A stretch of DNA of 8,766 nt. Source: an uncultured Roseateles sp. GTDB taxonomy: Bacteria; Pseudomonadota; Gammaproteobacteria; Burkholderiales; Burkholderiaceae. The first letter of the stretch is position 1. Each line of letters starts with the position of its first letter. The notes under the pieces were generated by a model that saw only the letters and a list, made by a program, of their open reading frames with translations, had not been told where the DNA came from and did not search any database. The stretch is from positions 1-8,766 of the forward strand of contig CAMPJJ010000167.1 of NCBI GenBank assembly GCA_946886855.1. The letters run 5' to 3'. Below, piece after piece: positions 5,903 to 8,766 of this stretch. Made by a program: the position numbers and the translations under genes.

Positions 5903-8766
5903 TCAGAACTTGTAGCTCGCTCCCAGGAGGTACTCCCGCCCGGTCACGTGATAGACCACCGGGCTGTTCCGGGCCCGGGAGATGAACTGGTCGTTCGCCT
6001 CGTTGGTCAGGTTGACGCCTTCCAGCGTGATGGTGAGGTGGTCGTTGACCTTGTAGGAGATCGACGCGTCCACGTTGAGCGTGGCGTTCTTCCCTTCGAC
6101 GTCGTTGTTGTTCTGCCCCGGCACCCGGGTCAGGAACGACGAGCGCTTGGATGCCGACACCCGCGCGCTGAAGGTGTTGTCGTCGTAGTACAGCGTCGCG
6201 TTCCATGACTTGGGCGACATGTTGAGCAGGTCGTCGGTGATGGTCGTGCTGCTGGTCGGCGAGATCAGGTAGGTGATCTTGGACTTCACGTAGGTGTAGT
6301 TCAGCACCGTGCCGAAGTTCTTCCCCCAGCTCGGCAGGAAGGTGAACGGTTGCTGATAGTTCAGCTCGATGCCGCGCAGCTTGCCCCCGGGCGTGTTGAT
6401 GGGGGTCGTGAGCTGGAACACCTCCTCGCCGGTGAAGTTGGACGGCAGCAGCGACATCGGCAGCCCCGTCTGGTTGTACGGCGCGTTGGTGCGCAGGCTC
6501 TGGATGTAGGTGTCGATGTTCTTCTGGAACAGGCCCACGCCGATGAAGGCGTTGCGGCCGAAGTACCACTCCAGGCTGCCGTCGAAGGTCTTCGCGCGGA
6601 AGGGCTTGAGGTACGGGTTGCCCGTGGTGATCGACAGCGTGCCGGTCGTGCTGATCGTGCCGCCCGGGTTCAGGTTGCCGAGTTGCGGCCGCGCCATCAC
6701 CTTGGCCGCGGCGAAGCGCGCGATCAGGTCCTTGGTCAGGTTGGCGGAGACGTTCAGCGCCGGCAGCCAGTCCTTGTACTTCTGCCCGATCACGACCTCG
6801 GTGCCGCCGCCGGTGGCCAGGTAGCCGGTGGCATCCTGCTCAGTCACCACGTAGCGCACGCCGACGTTGCCCTGCATGCGCAGGCCCAGGAGCCCGCCCT
6901 CGAAGTCCGCCTGCACGAAGCCGCCGCGATCCTTCTCCACCACCGCGCGGTTGTTGCCCCGCGCGTTGCCGTTGGTGGTCGACGACAGGGTGTAGTCGCC
7001 CGGGCCGCCCGCGGGACCGCTCTTGATGCAGTTGCAGTAGATGTCGTAGGCCGCGGCGATCGCGTTGAGGTCGGGGATGACCCATGAGGTCGGCGTGCCC
7101 TGCGGCAGGCTGAGTCCGCGGCCGAAGCCCGTCAGCATCTTGGTCAGCACGCCCGACCCCGCCGCCGGCGAGAAGATCGTGTCGTTCTGGTTGACGCGCC
7201 GGAACTCGTAGGTGTCGAAGCTGTATTTCTTGTAGTCGAGGCCGGCCTTCAGCGTCAGCGTGTCCGGCATCACTTCCCACGCCAGGTCCAGATGCCCGAT
7301 GTCGTTGACGTTGTTGGCGCCCTGCGGCCGGATGCGGATCTCGCTGGTGGTCGTGTTGGTGACCGTCGTCGGCTGCGTGCCGGTGCTGACCTGCGGCACG
7401 CCGACGATCTGCAGCGCACCGTTCTGCGCCGTCGGATCGAAGGGGTACTTGATCACCGGCAGCCGGTCGTCGTTGCGGAAGTCCAGCGTGTAGCCGTTGA
7501 CGTTGAGCGCATCGAGCGTGACCGTGGTCTGCACCGGGTTGCGGAACTTGGAGTCGGCCCGGCCCACCTTGGCGTTGAGCTTGAGGTGGTCGGTGAGGTC
7601 CTGCTCCAGCGTCAGGCTGGGTTGACGGAAGGTGGTCGTCAGCTCGTCGTAGCGCGACTCGGCGCGGATGTCGACGCCGTTGAACACGCCGTACTGCAGC
7701 GCGCCGTTGGGCGCGTACTGCGCCTCGACGACGCTGGTCTGCGGCTTGCCGCCCTGGCTCGCCGTGCGGCTGAACGAGATGGCTTCGAGGAAGTCCTCCC
7801 GCCGCGTCGCGTCCAGCTTCGAATACAGCATGTCGAAGGTCAGCAGCGTGCTGTCCGTCGGCTTGAACTGGATCGAGCCGGTCAGGCCGAGGCGGTCCTG
7901 GTCATGCGTGAGCCGGCCGTAGCGCGGCAGGCGCGGATGGAAGTTGTCGGCGCTGCTGGCCGCGTTGTAGGCCGCGGTCGCGCCCGCGGAGGCCGGGAGG
8001 CGCGGCACGCCTTGCGCGGCCGGTCCGCAGTTGGCGGCCGTGGTGGTCGGGTTCGCCGGGGTCACGCCTTGCGGCGAGCACCAGCCGCCGGAGGAGGCGC
8101 CGTTGTCCCAGCGCACCGTCGAGAAGCCTTCCTCGAAGAGCCGGCGCTTCGAGTACGCGCCCGAGACCAGCACGCCCAGCTTCTTGTCCAGGAACACGTC
8201 GCTGAGCAGGAAGGCCGCGCGCGGATCGGTCTCGCGCGCCAGGTCGTTGTAGCGGGCCTTCACCGAGGCCGCGACGACGCGTTTGTTGAAGTCGAAGGGC
8301 CGCGCGGCCTGCAGGTCCACCGTGGCGCCGAGCGAGCCCTCGTCCACCTCGGCCGAGCTGCTCTTGCGCACGGTGATGGTGTTGAAGAGTTCGGCCGCGA
8401 AGACGTTGAAGTCGAAGCCGCGCGAGCGGTTCGCGCCGCCGGAGCTGTCGGTGCCGCCGGTCGTGGCCAGCGCCTCGATGCCGTTGATGCGCACCCGCGT
8501 GAAGTCCGCGCCCAGGCCGCGCACGGTGATGTTGCGGCCCTCGCCGGCGTCGCGGTCGATCACGACGCCCGGGATGCGCTGCAGCGATTCGGCCAGGTTG
8601 GTGTCGGGGAACTTGGCGATGTCCTCCGCCTTGATCACGTCGACGATGCCCTTGTCCTGCCGCTTGGCGTTCAGCGCGCTCTCGAGCGAGGCGCGGATGC
8701 CGGTGATCACCACCGTGTCGAGGGCCTTGTCGGGGGCGGGGGCGGGCGCGGCGGCCGATGCGGCGG
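5903..8766 (-). CDS. TonB-dependent receptor, N-terminus cut by the window edge
   Basis: This outer-membrane receptor imports a ligand using energy from TonB-ExbBD. The frame stays open to the right edge, so the signal peptide and true start are missing; 953 residues are visible. The visible start is an Ala/Pro-rich linker followed by LDTVVITG, which resembles a TonB box. The plug domain follows, with FPDTNLAESLQRIPGV, GEGRNITVRGLG, RINGIEAL and the plug-end motif VDEGSLGATVDL. A long beta-barrel ends in LGASYKF with the terminal Phe expected for outer-membrane proteins. The plug sequence is typical of the TIGR01782 (TonB_Xanth_Caul) group, often linked to plant-polysaccharide use in Xanthomonas and Caulobacter. 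Two Cys pairs, C212/C229 and C560/C562 counted from the GTG at 8711-8713, lie in probable surface loops. The esterase is downstream on the same strand, so pectin-derived oligosaccharides are a plausible ligand, inferred from context. The GTG at 8711-8713 is not the start, because coding sequence continues upstream of it. Confidence 0.93.
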   Translation of the reverse strand, partial: AASAAAPAPAPDKALDTVVITGIRASLESALNAKRQDKGIVDVIKAEDIAKFPDTNLAESLQRIPGVVIDRDAGEGRNITVRGLGADFTRVRINGIEALATTGGTDSSGGANRSRGFDFNVFAAELFNTITVRKSSSAEVDEGSLGATVDLQAARPFDFNKRVVAASVKARYNDLARETDPRAAFLLSDVFLDKKLGVLVSGAYSKRRLFEEGFSTVRWDNGASSGGWCSPQGVTPANPTTTAANCGPAAQGVPRLPASAGATAAYNAASSADNFHPRLPRYGRLTHDQDRLGLTGSIQFKPTDSTLLTFDMLYSKLDATRREDFLEAISFSRTASQGGKPQTSVVEAQYAPNGALQYGVFNGVDIRAESRYDELTTTFRQPSLTLEQDLTDHLKLNAKVGRADSKFRNPVQTTVTLDALNVNGYTLDFRNDDRLPVIKYPFDPTAQNGALQIVGVPQVSTGTQPTTVTNTTTSEIRIRPQGANNVNDIGHLDLAWEVMPDTLTLKAGLDYKKYSFDTYEFRRVNQNDTIFSPAAGSGVLTKMLTGFGRGLSLPQGTPTSWVIPDLNAIAAAYDIYCNCIKSGPAGGPGDYTLSSTTNGNARGNNRAVVEKDRGGFVQADFEGGLLGLRMQGNVGVRYVVTEQDATGYLATGGGTEVVIGQKYKDWLPALNVSANLTKDLIARFAAAKVMARPQLGNLNPGGTISTTGTLSITTGNPYLKPFRAKTFDGSLEWYFGRNAFIGVGLFQKNIDTYIQSLRTNAPYNQTGLPMSLLPSNFTGEEVFQLTTPINTPGGKLRGIELNYQQPFTFLPSWGKNFGTVLNYTYVKSKITYLISPTSSTTITDDLLNMSPKSWNATLYYDDNTFSARVSASKRSSFLTRVPGQNNNDVEGKNATLNVDASISYKVNDHLTITLEGVNLTNEANDQFISRARNSPVVYHVTGREYLLGASYKF

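Noticed and set aside
8711..8713. GTG as the start of the TonB-dependent receptor
   Set aside because: Coding sequence with a linker and TonB-box-like motif continues upstream to the window edge with no stop, so the gene is truncated by the window rather than starting here.

Overview
The window is high-GC DNA (roughly two thirds G+C by eye) with tightly packed genes on both strands. Gene content suggests a Gram-negative betaproteobacterium of the Burkholderiales, such as a Roseateles/Mitsuaria/Pelomonas-type organism. It has purine catabolism genes with a cytochrome c-type urate oxidase and a TIGR01782-like TonB-dependent receptor next to pectin-related genes. The taxon is inferred; no rRNA or marker gene is present.

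Left block (about 1-2812, + strand): purine/urate catabolism. uraH (5-hydroxyisourate hydrolase) is followed 8 bp later by xdhC (xanthine dehydrogenase accessory factor). A 250-bp intergenic gap leads to puuD (membrane urate oxidase with a C-terminal cytochrome c domain). Together they cover maturation of the xanthine-to-urate enzyme, urate oxidation and hydrolysis of 5-hydroxyisourate. xdhA, xdhB and uraD are not in the window. A 14-bp perfect palindrome with core TGTATACA lies ahead of uraH, and a 12/14 match to it lies ahead of puuD. This points to one regulator controlling two transcription units. The xdhC-puuD gap also holds a pair of inverted 30-nt repeats that resembles a REPIN.

Middle (2840-3889, - strand): a secreted protein of unknown function, convergent with puuD and divergent from kdgK. 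The 187-bp gap between it and kdgK contains an AT-richer patch with inverted TTTGAAA/TTTCAAA half-sites.

Right block (4077-8766): sugar-acid and pectin use. kdgK (2-keto-3-deoxygluconate kinase, + strand) faces a - strand pair: a TonB-dependent receptor, cut by the window edge at its N-terminus, and a GDSL/SGNH esterase resembling rhamnogalacturonan acetylesterase (CE12). A consistent model is uptake of pectin-derived oligosaccharides through the receptor, deacetylation in the periplasm, and phosphorylation of KDG, the product of galacturonate breakdown, by KdgK. The substrate assignment is inferred from the gene neighbourhood.

I found no tRNA, rRNA, CRISPR array or transposase gene, and no clear evidence of an undescribed system. 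The best leads are the shared operator pair, the REPIN-like element, the duplication at the uraH start and the unknown secreted protein.
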